Positions 10,309 to 20,782 of a stretch of 64,000 nt of DNA are shown here, piece by piece. The DNA lies in NCBI GenBank assembly GCA_963715045.1, contig CAVQRC010000004.1, positions 924,898 to 988,897 on the forward strand. Reading direction: 5' to 3'. The first letter of the stretch is position 1. Each line of letters begins with the position of its first letter. The stretch comes from CAVQRC01 sp963715045. GTDB lineage: Bacteria; Planctomycetota; Planctomycetia; Pirellulales; Lacipirellulaceae. A program made the translations under genes and the position numbers. The notes beneath the pieces are model-generated. The model saw only the letters and a list, made by a program, of their open reading frames with translations. It was not told the origin of the DNA and did no database searches.

Positions 10309-12072
10309 TTCCGAATCGAGTCCAGCGCTTCGGTCGCCGCCTCGCGAACGGCCGGGCTGGGGTCGCCGTTGGCAAGTGCCTGAAGCGCTGGGATCGCGTC
10401 GCTGGCCTCGGTCCCGAGCCCGCCCAGGACGAGTGCCGATTCGAGTCGCATGGCATCGTCATCGCTTTGCAGACCGGCGATCAAATGGGGTTTAATCGTG
10501 CGGGCAAGATCTTTGTTTCCGGGCTGGATATTCGCGATTGCCCAGGCGGCAGCCGAGCGATCGAAGGCGTCGTTGCTGTCGAGCAGTTTCTCAAGCGATG
10601 GGGTCGCCGGGGCCGCATCGCTGCCGATACGTCCCAGGGCATAGACGGCGCTCTGGCGGATCCGTTCATCCTGATCCGCGAGCGATGCCATGAGCTGATC
10701 GACGGCCGGGGCTGCTGCCGGGCCGATTTCGGCGAGGGCCAGTTGGACCTGCGCCGTGAACTCGGGATCATCGCGATCGCAGGCCTGGATGAGGGCGGGC
10801 ACCGACTTCGGCCGCATCGGGTCCCAGCCGTGCGATGACGGCCAGGGAGACCTCGCGGAGTTCAGGGTTATTGAGTGCCCGAACCGCGTGCGGCAGTACC
10901 GGCTTGCCCAGGCCTGCCAGGGCATCGATTACGTTGGCGACGACCGACGGATCCGGGTCCGAGGCAACCGCGATCAGCGCGGGGCCCGCGACCTCGGGAG
11001 GCGGCTTGAGCAGATTCAGACCCTTGGCGGCGGCAGTCCGGATCCGGGCGTCGTTGCTCCCCAGGCCGGCCGTCAGCCGATCGACCGCCACGTTCAAGAC
11101 CCCTTGGTCTTCCGGATGGATGCTTGCCAGGGCCCAGGCGGCGATCATGGAAACGAGCTGGCTGTCTGCGGCAGTCGCCTCGCGAAGCGATCGATCTGCC
11201 TTGGCACAACCGATGGAACCGAGTGCAAACGCGGCGGCCGCACGTACGGCCGCATCCTGTTCCGGATTGTCAAGCACGTCGGTGATCTGACCGCACTCGC
11301 TCTCGGCCGCTTCGCCGATGGCTGCCAGGGCGAGCAACGTGTGGACCCGTACTTGCAGGTCGGAGGATTTCTGCAGCAACTTCATCAAGTTGGGAACGGT
11401 CGCGCTCGCGTCGGGACCGATCTGTTCGATCGCGATCGCGGCCCAGTATCCCGCCCGCTCATTCGTCAATGCTTCTGTCAAAAACGGCACCGATTCAGCA
11501 CCCCGCTCTACGAGTGCTTCCACGGCGTGCATCGCCACCGCGTGTTCGTCGGAATCGAGCACGTCGGCGATCGCGGCCACGACCATCGTGCGGTCGGCTT
11601 GAATCTCCCGGAGCGCGGCGATCGCGGCCCGAGCAATCCGACCGTCGGGATTCGTCGCCATCGCCACGAGTGCCCGCACCGTATCGGGTGATTGGTCCCC
11701 AATTTGGGCCAGTGCCCGCGCCGAGTGAATGCGGACCGCCGGGGAATCGTCCCGCAGGCCTCTGACCAACTGCTCGCGAGTGGCTTCATCGTCAAGTCCG
11801 ACCACGCCGATCGTGCGGGCGCAGTGCCAGCGGACAAGCGGGTCTTTGTCCTGCATTCCGCCGCGAAGTGCTTCCGCAATCACCGCAGAGGGTGCTTCAC
11901 ACGAGCAGATGCGATCCGCCGCGAGACACTTCTCAACGGGCGTTCCCCGCTTGAGTTGTTCCACGAGCTTCTCGGCATCCTCCGCCTGAACGTGGTGCAC
12001 GCCAATCAACGTTGCCACGACTAGAGCGAGGACGCCTGTCCATCGGAGTGGACGAATACGGGTGCTGAACAT
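10305..12072 (-). CDS. Secreted HEAT-repeat protein (frameshifted)
   Basis: Reconstructed from two frames, about 588 residues. An N-terminal signal (TGVLALVVATLIGVHHVQAEDA) suggests export. The rest is a long series of 30-40-residue HEAT-type helical pairs with repeating xxDxSPAVRIHSARALAQIG and NPDGRIARAAIAALREI patterns, a scaffold for protein binding. The first frame ends in an unnatural tail (EVGARPHPGLRSR); the +1 frame takes over at KSVPALIQACDRDDPEF and continues with the same repeat to the stop at 10305. Deleting one base of the GG at 10810-10811 joins them. The ATG at 12072 is chosen for the signal peptide. It leads into the enolase-family gene through a GTGA overlap. Confidence 0.84.
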
Positions 12073-12180
12073 GCGAGGTGGTTCTCTCAATCGCGAAGGA
12101 AAAGACAGTCGGGGCAAACCGTGGCCATCGATGCGAAACGCCGCCACTTGAACACAATCCACCAGGTCAACGATCCTTGA

Positions 12181-12260
12181 AGCCGATAAGGAAATTGACT
12201 TCAGCAACGAATTCCCCGGAGTGGAAAATGTTCATTGAGGTTTTGGGGTATTAGGAATTA
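12181..12260 (+). repeat. Copy of an ~80-bp dispersed repeat
   Basis: Begins AGCCGAT, continues CTTCAGCAACGAATTCCCC and ends TTGAGGTTTTGGGGTATTAG. The same blocks in the same order occur twice in tandem at 49316-49475. It lies between the start of the HEAT gene and the stop of the gene at 12258, and touches that stop codon. Confidence 0.8.
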
Positions 12261-12893
12261 AAGGCTCAGATCATTTTCGAGCCGCCGGATGAATCGAATC
12301 GCCGCGCGGAGATTGTCGAACACGTAGTCATCGCGTTTCTCGGTGAGCAGTTGTCGCCAGGCCTTGGAAGTGTTGACGGCCAGCACGTAATCGTCGTTGG
12401 AGACAATCCCGCTGGCGGCCCGCTGGGCGAAGATCTGGTCGAAGATCCCGCGATACTCGGTGTACTCCGGCGCGGTGAGTAGTTCGGGCCAGTCGATGCT
12501 GCCGGTGGTCGGATCGACTTCCTGGGGTTGGAGCGGTGCGAGCTCCGATCGGCGACTTACGGTGTAGCGACGCTGGGCACGCTCGGCGCTTTTGTATTCG
12601 TTGCGGATCCGACGCCGCTCGTAGAACGCCTCGGTTGCTTTGAGGCGGTTGTCAATGTTTTTGGTGCGGGCGTCTTCGAGAGTGCTGGCGGCTTCCGCGT
12701 TCTTGGCGTTGGCTTCACCCTGAGCTCGAATGACGTCGGCCATTCCACGGCCGTAACCTTCGGCTGCCGTGGAGGCGTGGTAGCCACCGCCGCCCCAGTA
12801 GCGACCGCGCCAGTTTCCGCCGTAGTACTGGGCGTCGGCTTCGCTGACGAGCCAGGGAACGATGCAGAGCATGAAAACGAGGGAGCGCGTCAT
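12258..12893 (-). CDS. Secreted protein of unknown function
   Basis: A 211-residue protein that I do not recognise. The first 21 residues are a signal peptide (MTRSLVFMLCIVPWLVSEADA) followed by a Gly/Tyr/Trp-rich stretch (QYYGGNWRGRYWGGGGYH). Residues about 35-95 are rich in Ala, Arg, Glu and Lys and look like one long charged helix (KATEAFYERRRIRNEYKSAERAQRR). The last 80 residues contain WPELLTAPEYTEYRGIFDQIFAQRAA and appear globular. The ATG at 12893 is chosen for the signal. It stands alone between uup and the HEAT operon. Export is likely; a role cannot be given. Confidence 0.72.
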   Translation of the reverse strand: MTRSLVFMLCIVPWLVSEADAQYYGGNWRGRYWGGGGYHASTAAEGYGRGMADVIRAQGEANAKNAEAASTLEDARTKNIDNRLKATEAFYERRRIRNEYKSAERAQRRYTVSRRSELAPLQPQEVDPTTGSIDWPELLTAPEYTEYRGIFDQIFAQRAASGIVSNDDYVLAVNTSKAWRQLLTEKRDDYVFDNLRAAIRFIRRLENDLSL

Positions 12894-13164
12894 ACCACAA
12901 CAATCCAAAAAAGGAGGGACAGGCGTTGCTCGCTGTAGAATTGTAAACGCCGGCATAGACGGCGAATTGATGGCGCGAGTCGCTCGAAACTCTATCTCTG
13001 GTGGTGGCCTCTGTCAAATGCGGGCAAGGTCGTGACGGCGCGACGTGCGAGATCGGTTTTCAACGGCCTTGGGATACGATCGCATCGCTCTGGAACGCGT
13101 AACTTGATTGGCAGTATCCTGCGGGCACCGGGCGGAAACGGAACGGGCGATATCGCACAGTGGC

Positions 13165-14959
13165 TCAAAGTTGCTGATCCAGTTCTTCCCAGCGAGCGTA
13201 TGCGGCGGCCAGGCGGGATTGCAGTTCCGCTTCGCTCCGGTTGACGGCGGCGATGGTCTCGCCAGGCTGCTGATAGAACTCGGCGGCCGCCATCGTGCCG
13301 TGGAGTTGTTCGAGTTCCGCTTCGAGCTGTTCAATCGTCTCCGGAAGCGTGGCGAGTTCGCGTTGTTGGTGATAGGACAGTTTGGGGGCCCGGGTGGATG
13401 GCTTGGAACGATTACTCGAGGCTGGCGGCAGGGACGGTTGAGAGGGGGGGCGATTCGCGGGTCGGTGAGGCTGCGCGTTGTCGCAGCCAGTCGTCGTATC
13501 CGCCGACGTACTCACGAACGTTGCCATGTTCAAACGCGATCGTACTTGTCACCACATTGTTCAGGAATGCACGATCGTGGCTGACGATCAGCAGCGTTCC
13601 CGTGAACTCGACCAGGCGTTCCTCGAGCAACTCGAGTGTCTCGGTATCGAGATCGTTGGTCGGCTCGTCGAGCACGATCAGATTCGCCGGTTTGGCGAAC
13701 AGTCGGGCCAGCAGCAGCCGATTTCGTTCTCCGCCCGAGAGTCGCTCGACTCGGGTGCGAGCCCGTTCGGGAGTAAACAGAAAGTCGCGAAGGTAACCGA
13801 TGATATGCCTCGGCTGACCGGCGACCTGCACGGTGTCGTAGCCGTCGGCCAACGCTTCGAGGGGCGTCAACTGATCGTTGAGCTGCTCGCGGAGTTGGTC
13901 GAAGTACGCGATCTGCAGGTTGGTTCCCAGCTTCACCGTTCCCCGCTGAGGTACCAATTCGCCCAGCATGATCTTCAGCAGGGTCGACTTGCCGACGCCG
14001 TTGGGCCCGACGATCCCGACCTTGTCGCCACGCATTACGGTGGTTGTGAATCCGTCGATCAATGACTTGTCCGCGTAACCGAAGCAAACCTCCTCGAGGT
14101 GGGCGACCAGATTTCCGCTGCGTGTTCCCGCATCGATTTGCATCTGCACGCGGCCAAGCTTCGCGACTCGTTCCGACCGTTCGCGACGCATCTCTTCAAG
14201 TGCCTTGACGCGACCTTCATTACGCGTCCGCCGGGCCTTGATCCCCCGCCTGATCCAGACTTCTTCTTCGGCGAGTTTCTTGTCGAACAACGCCGCGTGC
14301 TTTTCGTCGGCCGCCAGGGAAGCCGCTTTTCGAGCGAGGAAGGTCTCGTAATCGCACGACCAGTCGTACAACTGTCCACGATCGATTTCCAGGATCCGGG
14401 TCGCCACCGCCCGCAAGAACTCCCGATCGTGGGTGACGAACACGAGCGTCTTGTTCCACCGCATGAGAAACGCCTGCAACCACTCGATGGCGTCGATGTC
14501 GAGGTGGTTGGTCGGTTCGTCGAGGAGCAGCAATTCCGGATCGTTGACGATGGCCGTGGCGAGCAGCACGCGGCGTTTCATGCCGGACGAGTAACTGCTG
14601 ACTTCGCCCTCGGGATCGAGTTGCATGCGGGTGAGAATCTGATCGACGACGTACTTCTTCTCGCCCGTATCCACCTGGGCCTGGACGGCGGAGGGCAGCC
14701 CACCTTTCACGATCTCGAATACGGATCCCGCGAAGTCAAGCGGAACGTCCTGCGCGAGGTAGGCCGTGCGGATGTTGTCGGCGATCTGGACCTCGCCGTG
14801 ATCCGGTTGGATCGAGCCTTGCAGCAACCTCAGGAGGGTCGACTTGCCTGAGCCGTTGCGACCGAGCAACCCGATCCGCTGGCCAGGTTCGATCCGGCAC
14901 GTGACGTCGTCGAGCAACGGTGGGCCGCCAAAGCCGATGCTGACCTGCTTGAGGAGCAT
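13165..14959 (-). CDS. uup: ABC-F family ATPase Uup (frameshifted at a run of seven G)
   Basis: Reconstructed as about 597 residues. Two ABC domains: Walker A GRNGSGKST near residue 37 and GPNGVGKST near 330; signatures YSSGMKRR and LSGGERNR; Walker B LLLLDEPTNHLD and LIVLDEPTNDLD; between them a Lys/Arg/Glu linker. The C-terminal coiled coil typical of Uup (KLSYHQQRELATLPETIEQL) lies in the +1 frame after the run G7 at 13444-13450; with six G the frames join through ESPPSQPSLPPASSNRSKPS. ABC-F proteins act on ribosomes or DNA-repair intermediates; Uup affects precise excision in E. coli. The ATG at 14959 starts the MLLKQVSIGFGG strand of the first domain. Confidence 0.9.
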
Positions 14960-14975
14960 GAGAGGTAGAGGGGCT

Positions 14976-15980
14976 CTAGAAAGCGGACTCGCCGCCGTTG
15001 CGGGTGCCCAGGGCCCGGTACACGAGAGGGTCGGTGTCGTAGTCGATGTTGCGGACCGAACCGTCACACATCACGGCGTGGAAGAAGCCGTCATGGACGC
15101 TGCCAAAGCGTTTCGAACAGCCGCGATCGACGTCGACGGAGTCTTTGTGTGGCAGGTATCCGGGATTCTCCTGCATCCACCGCAACACATCCCAGTCATA
15201 GCCCTGATAGAGCGAGTTATTGTCGGAGCAACTGTTGACGTTGTAGGCCGCCGCGCGATCGTAAAAGTCGGGGTGAAGGTACTTCTCTCCGACCAGGACG
15301 GTCTTGGAAGTCCCATCGGGAATTTGACGAAGCTCGATTGGAAACCGGGCGACCACCGGTCCGTTCATCAGCGATCTCTCACCAAAGATGGTGGACTCGG
15401 TGTAGGATCCCCAACTGCAGTTGGGATACGTGTCGAGGCAACTCAACGGTGGTCCAGTCGAGAAGTTCTCGAGCACACCGGCATTGGCAGCGTAGTCGGT
15501 CTTGGCAACCAGCCCGTCGGCCGGCTGGTCGGCATTGAAAGACGACTCGGGTCCGTACGAAAGCTCTGGCGGTCTGCGGCAAGGACAATGAAACGTCGGT
15601 ACCGGATGGGTCTTCTGTTGCAGCAGGGCCACCCGCTTCTGGGCCTGCGGCAGACCTTGGGCGATCTGGTAGGCCGCGTTGTCCTCGAGGTAAGGCAGCA
15701 GATTGAACGCCCAGCCGCCGGGCTGTTTCTCTCCGGATCCCATGTCGGGATCGCCGGTCCACTTGTAACCCCAGCCGGACGACGGGAAAAACGTCATTGC
15801 CGATTCGTGATTGAGGAACGCCAGCCCGATCTGCTTCAGATGGTTCTTGCACTGGGTCCGGCAGGCTGCCGCCCGGGCGGCTTGTACGGCCGGCAGCAGC
15901 AACGCCACGAGGATTCCGATGATCGCGATCACCACCAGCAATTCGACCAGGGTAAAGCCAGCTTTAGGACGGCGATCCAC
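14976..15980 (-). CDS. DUF1559 prepilin-like protein
   Basis: A 334-residue protein. The prepilin motif AGFTLVELLVVIAIIGILV is at residues 7-25, followed by ALLLPAVQAARAAACRTQCKNHLKQIGLA. The closing domain reads VHDGFFHAVMCDGSVRNIDY and ends RNGGESAF. Several Cys residues (FHCPCRR and others) suggest a cysteine-stabilised middle part. The GTG at 15980 is a good start: AAGGAG lies seven bases before it. It is followed 17 bases later by uup on the same strand. It differs from the other DUF1559 protein of this window throughout the middle region. Confidence 0.93.
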   Translation of the reverse strand: MDRRPKAGFTLVELLVVIAIIGILVALLLPAVQAARAAACRTQCKNHLKQIGLAFLNHESAMTFFPSSGWGYKWTGDPDMGSGEKQPGGWAFNLLPYLEDNAAYQIAQGLPQAQKRVALLQQKTHPVPTFHCPCRRPPELSYGPESSFNADQPADGLVAKTDYAANAGVLENFSTGPPLSCLDTYPNCSWGSYTESTIFGERSLMNGPVVARFPIELRQIPDGTSKTVLVGEKYLHPDFYDRAAAYNVNSCSDNNSLYQGYDWDVLRWMQENPGYLPHKDSVDVDRGCSKRFGSVHDGFFHAVMCDGSVRNIDYDTDPLVYRALGTRNGGESAF

Positions 15981-16675
15981 GGGTGACTCCTTTTCGCTTC
16001 TGCGAACTCAAAAAACTGCCCGATCAAGCGGATCATGGGTCATGAGAGGCAACCACAGCGGGCTATTGCGCGAGTGCGCCTGAAGTCGTTGCCTCCCAGA
16101 GCGTAGGCGAAATCTTCGCTCGCTGCAATCGGGAGGTGGCCCAAACCGCCGTTTCCAGGGGCAGGAACGCAGTTGCGGAGGTTGGGCCTCTTGTAGGAAG
16201 GAGTGCTCCCTGGAAGGTGTGCCTGAGACGCTTCTCCGCCGGTGAGATACGGCAGACCTTCTTCTCCGCCGGGTCTTGGAGTCGATACGCCCTGCTCGCC
16301 TGCAGACGGCAATATTGGTGGCAGCGAGTGCCAGGGGCCACCGGCCAGCAGCGGCGGCGAGCGACTGTGGACCAACCAAGTCGCAAGTCAGGACACCGGT
16401 GGCGAGTCGGACCTCGACGGTCTGGGACACCTGCAGGTCGACGTAGCGGGCGGGTTACCGACTGATGGGTCGGGGCATCGGCGGGGTCCGAGACGGTTTA
16501 TCTCAGGTGGAGGCATCTCTCGGGCGGGCTGCTAACTGCTGCCGAAGCTGCGCCGATGACATCGGCGGTTTTACACGCGCTGGAATCTCTTGCAGCTTTC
16601 ACCTGTTTGTACGTCGAACGGTTCGAACCGCGGTGGCGGCATCTGACGTAGCGGCCGGGTGACAGCGGGAGCCGA
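15981..16675. other. 695-bp stretch without a supported gene
   Basis: Open frames exist on both strands (for instance 16008-16430 minus and 16136-16465 plus), but all are Arg/Ser/Pro-rich, overlap each other and show no domain, signal or start with a ribosome site. I saw no tRNA or terminator. The content looks like decayed or intergenic DNA; a gene broken by more than one frameshift cannot be excluded. Confidence 0.5.
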
Positions 16676-17933
16676 CTATGCCTTACGGTTCATGCCGACC
16701 AGCAACACCGCGGCCCAGGTGGAATAGAGCGTCAGACGACAGGCCGTGATGAGCTTGGCCACGGCAGCCTCGTTGTCGCCAGCGAAAGAGAGCAGGACGG
16801 CGTACGACGCCACCAGCGCGATTCCGACCGTGACGGCGGCCATCAACCACCGTGGGCCGCCGTGGCAGTTAAACGTCGCAGCGATCGGAATCACGAGCAG
16901 CACGAAGGGAATCGCGAACAGCCAGCCACCTGGCAATCCTCGGGCGGCGTCGGCGATCACCAGCAGCAACGCGATCAGCAATGAAAAGCCGACGAAATTC
17001 GACGCCATCTTCTGCTCGGACGACAGGGCATAACGTCCGAACCGATCCAGGCGAAGCAGTAGATTGAACAACGCCGGAGGCGCACCACGTGAGCCACGCG
17101 AAGCCGAGGTAGAGGATCACGATCGGCCAGAACAAAGGCTCCAGCACCGGCACCGCGTTGATCACCCGGACCAGCAATTGCTGACCGACCAGGATGCCCA
17201 GGACCAGCGCGATCTGTACGCTGGTATTGAAACGGGACATCCACAAGAACCACTTCAGCATCCAGCGGTAGAGGAAGTTGCGGGCCTTGAGGGCTTCGAC
17301 GATCCCCGCCCGGGCCCATTCGAGCTCGGGCTCGAGCCGCAGGGCTTCGCGGAAATGCCCCAGTGCCTGCTTGGCCTCACCTTCGTGCAGCAAGGCCCAG
17401 CCCAGATTGGCATGCGTGACCGCGTCGTCCGGGTCGCGAGCCAGGGCTGCTTCGATCGCGGCAGCCGCCTCGCCCTGACGACCGAGTTTCACCAACGCGA
17501 TCGCCCGCATGTTGGTGCACTCCCTGTCGTCCGGATCGTGCTCGAGCCCTTTCTCGGCAGCCGCCACCGCTTCACTCCACCGCTTGGCCGTGACCTCGAT
17601 CGAGGCCAGCGTCGCAAATGCCGAACTGCTGTAGGGGTCGATCCGGATCGCCTCGCCGATTGCCGCGCGGGCTTCGCGAAGCAGCCGCCGACGGTGCAGC
17701 ACGACTGCCAATGCGTAGTGCGGGAGGAACTGATCGGGGGCCAGGTGAATGGCTGCCTGCGCCTCTTGAGTCGCTTCCTCACGATGGTTCAAGTCAGTCA
17801 GGCAAAGAGCGAGCAGCGCGTGCGCTCGCGCATCGTCGGGATCGAGGGTGAGTGCCTGGCGAATCTCCTGTACCGCCTGCTCGACGCGCGATTGCTCAAG
17901 CAGCACCTGAGCCCGCTGGAGGTGCACGTTCAT
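16676..17933 (-). CDS. TPR protein with C-terminal membrane domain (frameshifted)
   Basis: Reconstructed as about 418 residues. Residues 1-205 are TPR repeats (VEQAVQEIRQALTLDPDDARAH, AVTHANLGWALLHEGEAKQA), a protein-binding scaffold. After a basic segment come hydrophobic helices (TSVQIALVLGILVGQQLLV, PLFWPIVILYLGFAWLTW), then in the +1 frame LFNLLLRLDRFGRYALS and three or four more (GFSLLIALLLVIADA, GWLFAIPFVLLVIPIAA, WLMAAVTVGIALVASYAVL, TWAAVLLVGM). The frame break is near CCGG at 17074-17077; removing one base gives a continuous WCASALFNLLLRL. The ATG at 17933 overlaps the stop of the AAA gene (ATGA), so the pair is probably one coupled operon. Topology suggests a cytoplasmic TPR head on a membrane anchor. 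Confidence 0.82.
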
Positions 17934-19273
17934 CGCAGGTCCAGGTATTTCAGAATGTCGTCGTACAGTCCGCCCTGGTTGGAATAGAGGGCGTAGTTGC
18001 GGGCGGTTGCGAACCATTCCCGCGTCGTGGGTTTGCAGCGTCTGGCTGCGGTTACGAGGTCTTTTGTGACCAGCGGCTCGGGCACGCCCGTCTTCATCGC
18101 CGCCTGCAGTTTGGCTTCAATCGCCAGATCGACAACCGCCTTGAGATCGGCCCCGGAAAAGTCGGGCGTCTTCTTGCCGACGTGGGCGTGATCGATGTCG
18201 CGGGACGGCTTTCCGTGGCACAGGATCCGGAGGATCTCGCCGCGGGCGGGGGCATCCGGAGGGGGCACGAACAGAATCCGGTCAAATCGCCCCGGTCGGC
18301 GAAAGGCGGCGTCGAGGTGCCAGGGTGCGTTCGTGGCGGCGAGAATCAGCACGCCCTCGTTGCTCGCTTCGACACCGTCCATCTCGGAAAGAAATTGATT
18401 GATCAGATGGCGGCCGGCACTTGTCTTCATGTCGCTGCGGCTCGCTCCGAGCGCGTCGACCTCGTCGAAGAACAGCACGCACGGCGGATTCCGTCGGGCT
18501 CGCGAAAAGATCTCGTGCAGATTGCGTTCGCTGTTGCCAATCCACATGTCGAGCACGTCGTTGATGCCGACGGAAATGAAGGCCGCGGAAATCTCGCCGG
18601 CTGTCGCCCGGGCGAGATGCGTCTTGCCGCAACCGGGTGGGCCATACATCAGAATTCCGCCCCCGATCGCCTTGCCGTAGGCGGCGAACATCTCGCGATG
18701 CTCGAGCGGATAAATGATCTTCATGCGGATCTCTTCCTTGAGGTCCTCCATGCCGCCGACACTCATGAAGTCGATCTGCGGCCGTTCGATCGGAACGTCG
18801 GCCGACTCCGCTTCTCCTTCCCAACCCGCACGCACGCGTCCGTCGACCACTTCCGCGGCCTCGGCGTCGGCGTCGATTCCCAGGCGGCCCTCGAAATCGG
18901 CATCACGGAGTGTGCCATCCTCCTCGATCGCACACCGATACTCGCTGATCGCAAACTCGACTTCCCCTTGCCGCAGCAGCAGTCGGGCGTGGAGCAGGTG
19001 TGCGGCCGGCGGCGTATCGCGAATCTTGACGAGGCTCTCCACGATCGCCAGGGCGTGCGAGTCTTTGCCGGCTTGGAAATAGGTGTTTGCGAGGCCTGTT
19101 TTCAGATCGTTGTTGTCGGGATCGCGGGCGAGTGCGGCGCGGTACTCGGTCTCGGCTTCGTCGTGCCGTCCGAGCTTGAGCAGCGATTCGGCGAGGTGCC
19201 GGCGGAGAGGAATGTTGTCGGGCGAGACCTTCAACGATTCGCGTAATGCATCGATACCACTGGGATCCGTCAC
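17930..19273 (-). CDS. TPR-AAA ATPase fusion (Cdc48/FtsH-type AAA domain)
   Basis: A 447-residue protein. Residues 1-110 are TPR-like (LRRHLAESLLKLGRHDEAETEY), then a linker, then a classical AAA domain from about 175 (GGMEDLKEEIRMKIIYPLEH): Walker A GPPGCGKTH, Walker B VLFFDEVDALG, sensor 1 LILAATNAPW, Arg fingers in FRRPGRFDRILFVPPP. It should be a hexameric unfoldase or remodeller with TPRs choosing the partner. The GTG at 19273 is favoured (AAGGGA about eight bases before it); an ATG at 19405 in frame is the alternative. The overlapping downstream TPR-membrane gene suggests the partner acts at the membrane. No protease domain is attached. Confidence 0.85.
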   Translation of the reverse strand: MTDPSGIDALRESLKVSPDNIPLRRHLAESLLKLGRHDEAETEYRAALARDPDNNDLKTGLANTYFQAGKDSHALAIVESLVKIRDTPPAAHLLHARLLLRQGEVEFAISEYRCAIEEDGTLRDADFEGRLGIDADAEAAEVVDGRVRAGWEGEAESADVPIERPQIDFMSVGGMEDLKEEIRMKIIYPLEHREMFAAYGKAIGGGILMYGPPGCGKTHLARATAGEISAAFISVGINDVLDMWIGNSERNLHEIFSRARRNPPCVLFFDEVDALGASRSDMKTSAGRHLINQFLSEMDGVEASNEGVLILAATNAPWHLDAAFRRPGRFDRILFVPPPDAPARGEILRILCHGKPSRDIDHAHVGKKTPDFSGADLKAVVDLAIEAKLQAAMKTGVPEPLVTKDLVTAARRCKPTTREWFATARNYALYSNQGGLYDDILKYLDLR

Positions 19274-19687
19274 GGGCGGTCCCTTGGGTTGGCCGTCGGC
19301 CGCGGATCGCTCTCGCTGGACGAGCGGAATGCCGAGCAGATCGACGAATTCAACGGCGGCCGCCGGCTCAGACCGGGCCGCCGATCCAAGGATTGAAACG
19401 CGCATCCGCTGACGAGAAGCTGCCATCCGACCCGTCGCGTCGAAGCGAAGATTTTCACAGGGCTCTCCAGGCGTTCGGGGATTTCGACCAGGGCGGAGTG
19501 CCCCGGGACAACGACGCGGCGACGGAGGTACAGCGCGGAGCCTTGAGCCAGGTACCGATATCCCGAAATCTCGCTGAACAATTCCCATGACCGCGGCGTT
19601 CCGCGGGCGAACACCACTTCGGGATCGGCTCCCGGAGAGTGCGACCGATGTCAGAGCCGATTGTGACGCTTCCTCCACACGCGGCGT
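19274..19687. other. Stretch upstream of the AAA gene, possible small coupled gene
   Basis: About 410 bases. A frame on the minus strand (19617-19270) ends in a TGA that overlaps the AAA gene GTG in a GTGA arrangement, and its first 75 residues look protein-like (SGYRYLAQGSALYLRRRVVV, STRRVGWQLLVSGCAF) before becoming Arg/Ser-rich. The AAA frame itself also stays open here. I cannot tell a real small gene from an extended AAA N-terminus. Confidence 0.3.
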
Positions 19688-20392
19688 CTATCCCCGTTCC
19701 GCTTCGCGGTCCGCTACAGGTTCGTTGGTTTCGGCTGCTACACCGTCGGACGTGAGGCTCGTCTCTACGCCTTCCAACGGCTGTTCCATCTCCGCGTCGT
19801 CCAGCGGTGGTTCCGGAGATCCGTTGACGATCCGTTCCTCCCCCAGAGCCTCTTCGACCTGGCGGATGATCACCCCGGTCGCTGCGCGATCGAATTTGTA
19901 GTCGTCGAGAATCAGCTTTCTGGTTCGCCCGTCACGTTCAAAGTGTAGTTTGGCGATGCCCTTCTTCTGCCACTTCTTCTTGTCCAGCAACGTCATCTCT
20001 TCGAACCTGGCTTCCCGGCCGCGGCTGGTACGAACGCCGTTCTCGTCCATCTCCACCCACTGCCCCAGCGAGCGGAGAAATATCGCCAGCGTCAGCAATC
20101 CGATGGGGCCAGCAAGCGCGGCCATCACAAACTGCCCGGCGATGTCGGCTTCGGTCTTGGGTTCTTCCGGCCACTCCGTCGACCACCCCTGTTCGGTCGC
20201 ATAGTCGGACCACCGCTCCTTGTAGTCGTCCGGATTCGCCTCCTTGATCTCCAGGTACTTCAAAGCGCGGACCCGTTGATTGGGCCAGGCCACGATGCCG
20301 TCATACAGAGACCAGCCCGCAAGGCCGAGCAGGATCGTGCTGATGAACGCGAATCGCCAGTAATATTGGGGACTGATATCCGCCCGGGTCAT
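19688..20392 (-). CDS. Two-helix membrane protein of unknown function
   Basis: A 234-residue protein that I do not recognise. There are two membrane segments: WRFAFISTILLGLAGWSLYDG at about residues 12-32 and FVMAALAGPIGLLTLAIFL at about 87-105, separated by an acidic, Trp-rich loop (KERWSDYATEQGWSTEWPEE). After the second helix the pattern EMDENGVRTSRGREARFEEMTLLDKKKWQKKGIAKLHFE resembles a PH-like or bPH cytoplasmic domain with short strands. The tail is acidic. The ATG at 20392 is chosen because it precedes the first helix; the open frame further upstream carries no such pattern. The divergent neighbour is the matrixin-like gene. Confidence 0.75.
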   Translation of the reverse strand: MTRADISPQYYWRFAFISTILLGLAGWSLYDGIVAWPNQRVRALKYLEIKEANPDDYKERWSDYATEQGWSTEWPEEPKTEADIAGQFVMAALAGPIGLLTLAIFLRSLGQWVEMDENGVRTSRGREARFEEMTLLDKKKWQKKGIAKLHFERDGRTRKLILDDYKFDRAATGVIIRQVEEALGEERIVNGSPEPPLDDAEMEQPLEGVETSLTSDGVAAETNEPVADREAERG

Positions 20393-20782
20393 ACGCGAGA
20401 CCTTATGTGTTCGAGAGCTCAGATCGTCGACGTCGCCGCGTAACCGCGAAGGTACGCGGCGGGTGAGCCAAGTATAGGTCGGCCCTTTCGCCCCGGAATC
20501 CCTGATTGCTCCGTCGATCAGCCTCCCAATTGTGGCTGAAGATCGCAGATCTTCGCAAGACACTGCAGGCTGTCGACTCGATGCACGATGACAGCGAGGT
20601 ACATGGTCGATTTGTCGCTTTTCGACCATCGGGTATGATCTCGGGGCACTTTTTTCGAGGTTTCCTACCCATCTCAAGACCCAGGTACAGGTCTGATTGC
20701 GCGAATGAGTCACGTGTGCGGGGCGACATAAATCGGTTGTCGTGGCCCCGCACGGAGCGACAGGAATTGATTCCAAAGGGGC
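20393..20782. other. Divergent intergenic region
   Basis: 390 bases between two divergent genes, so it should hold both promoters. It is locally AT-richer around 20635-20720. No boxes, operators or hairpins could be assigned with confidence. Confidence 0.4.

Noticed and set aside
16008..16465. Small genes in the gap between the DUF1559 and TPR genes
   Set aside because: Frames on both strands overlap and are Arg/Ser/Pro-rich, without a start signal or domain.
17852..19246. A 464-codon plus-strand frame over the AAA gene
   Set aside because: The minus strand carries Walker A, Walker B and TPRs. The plus reading has none of these signs.
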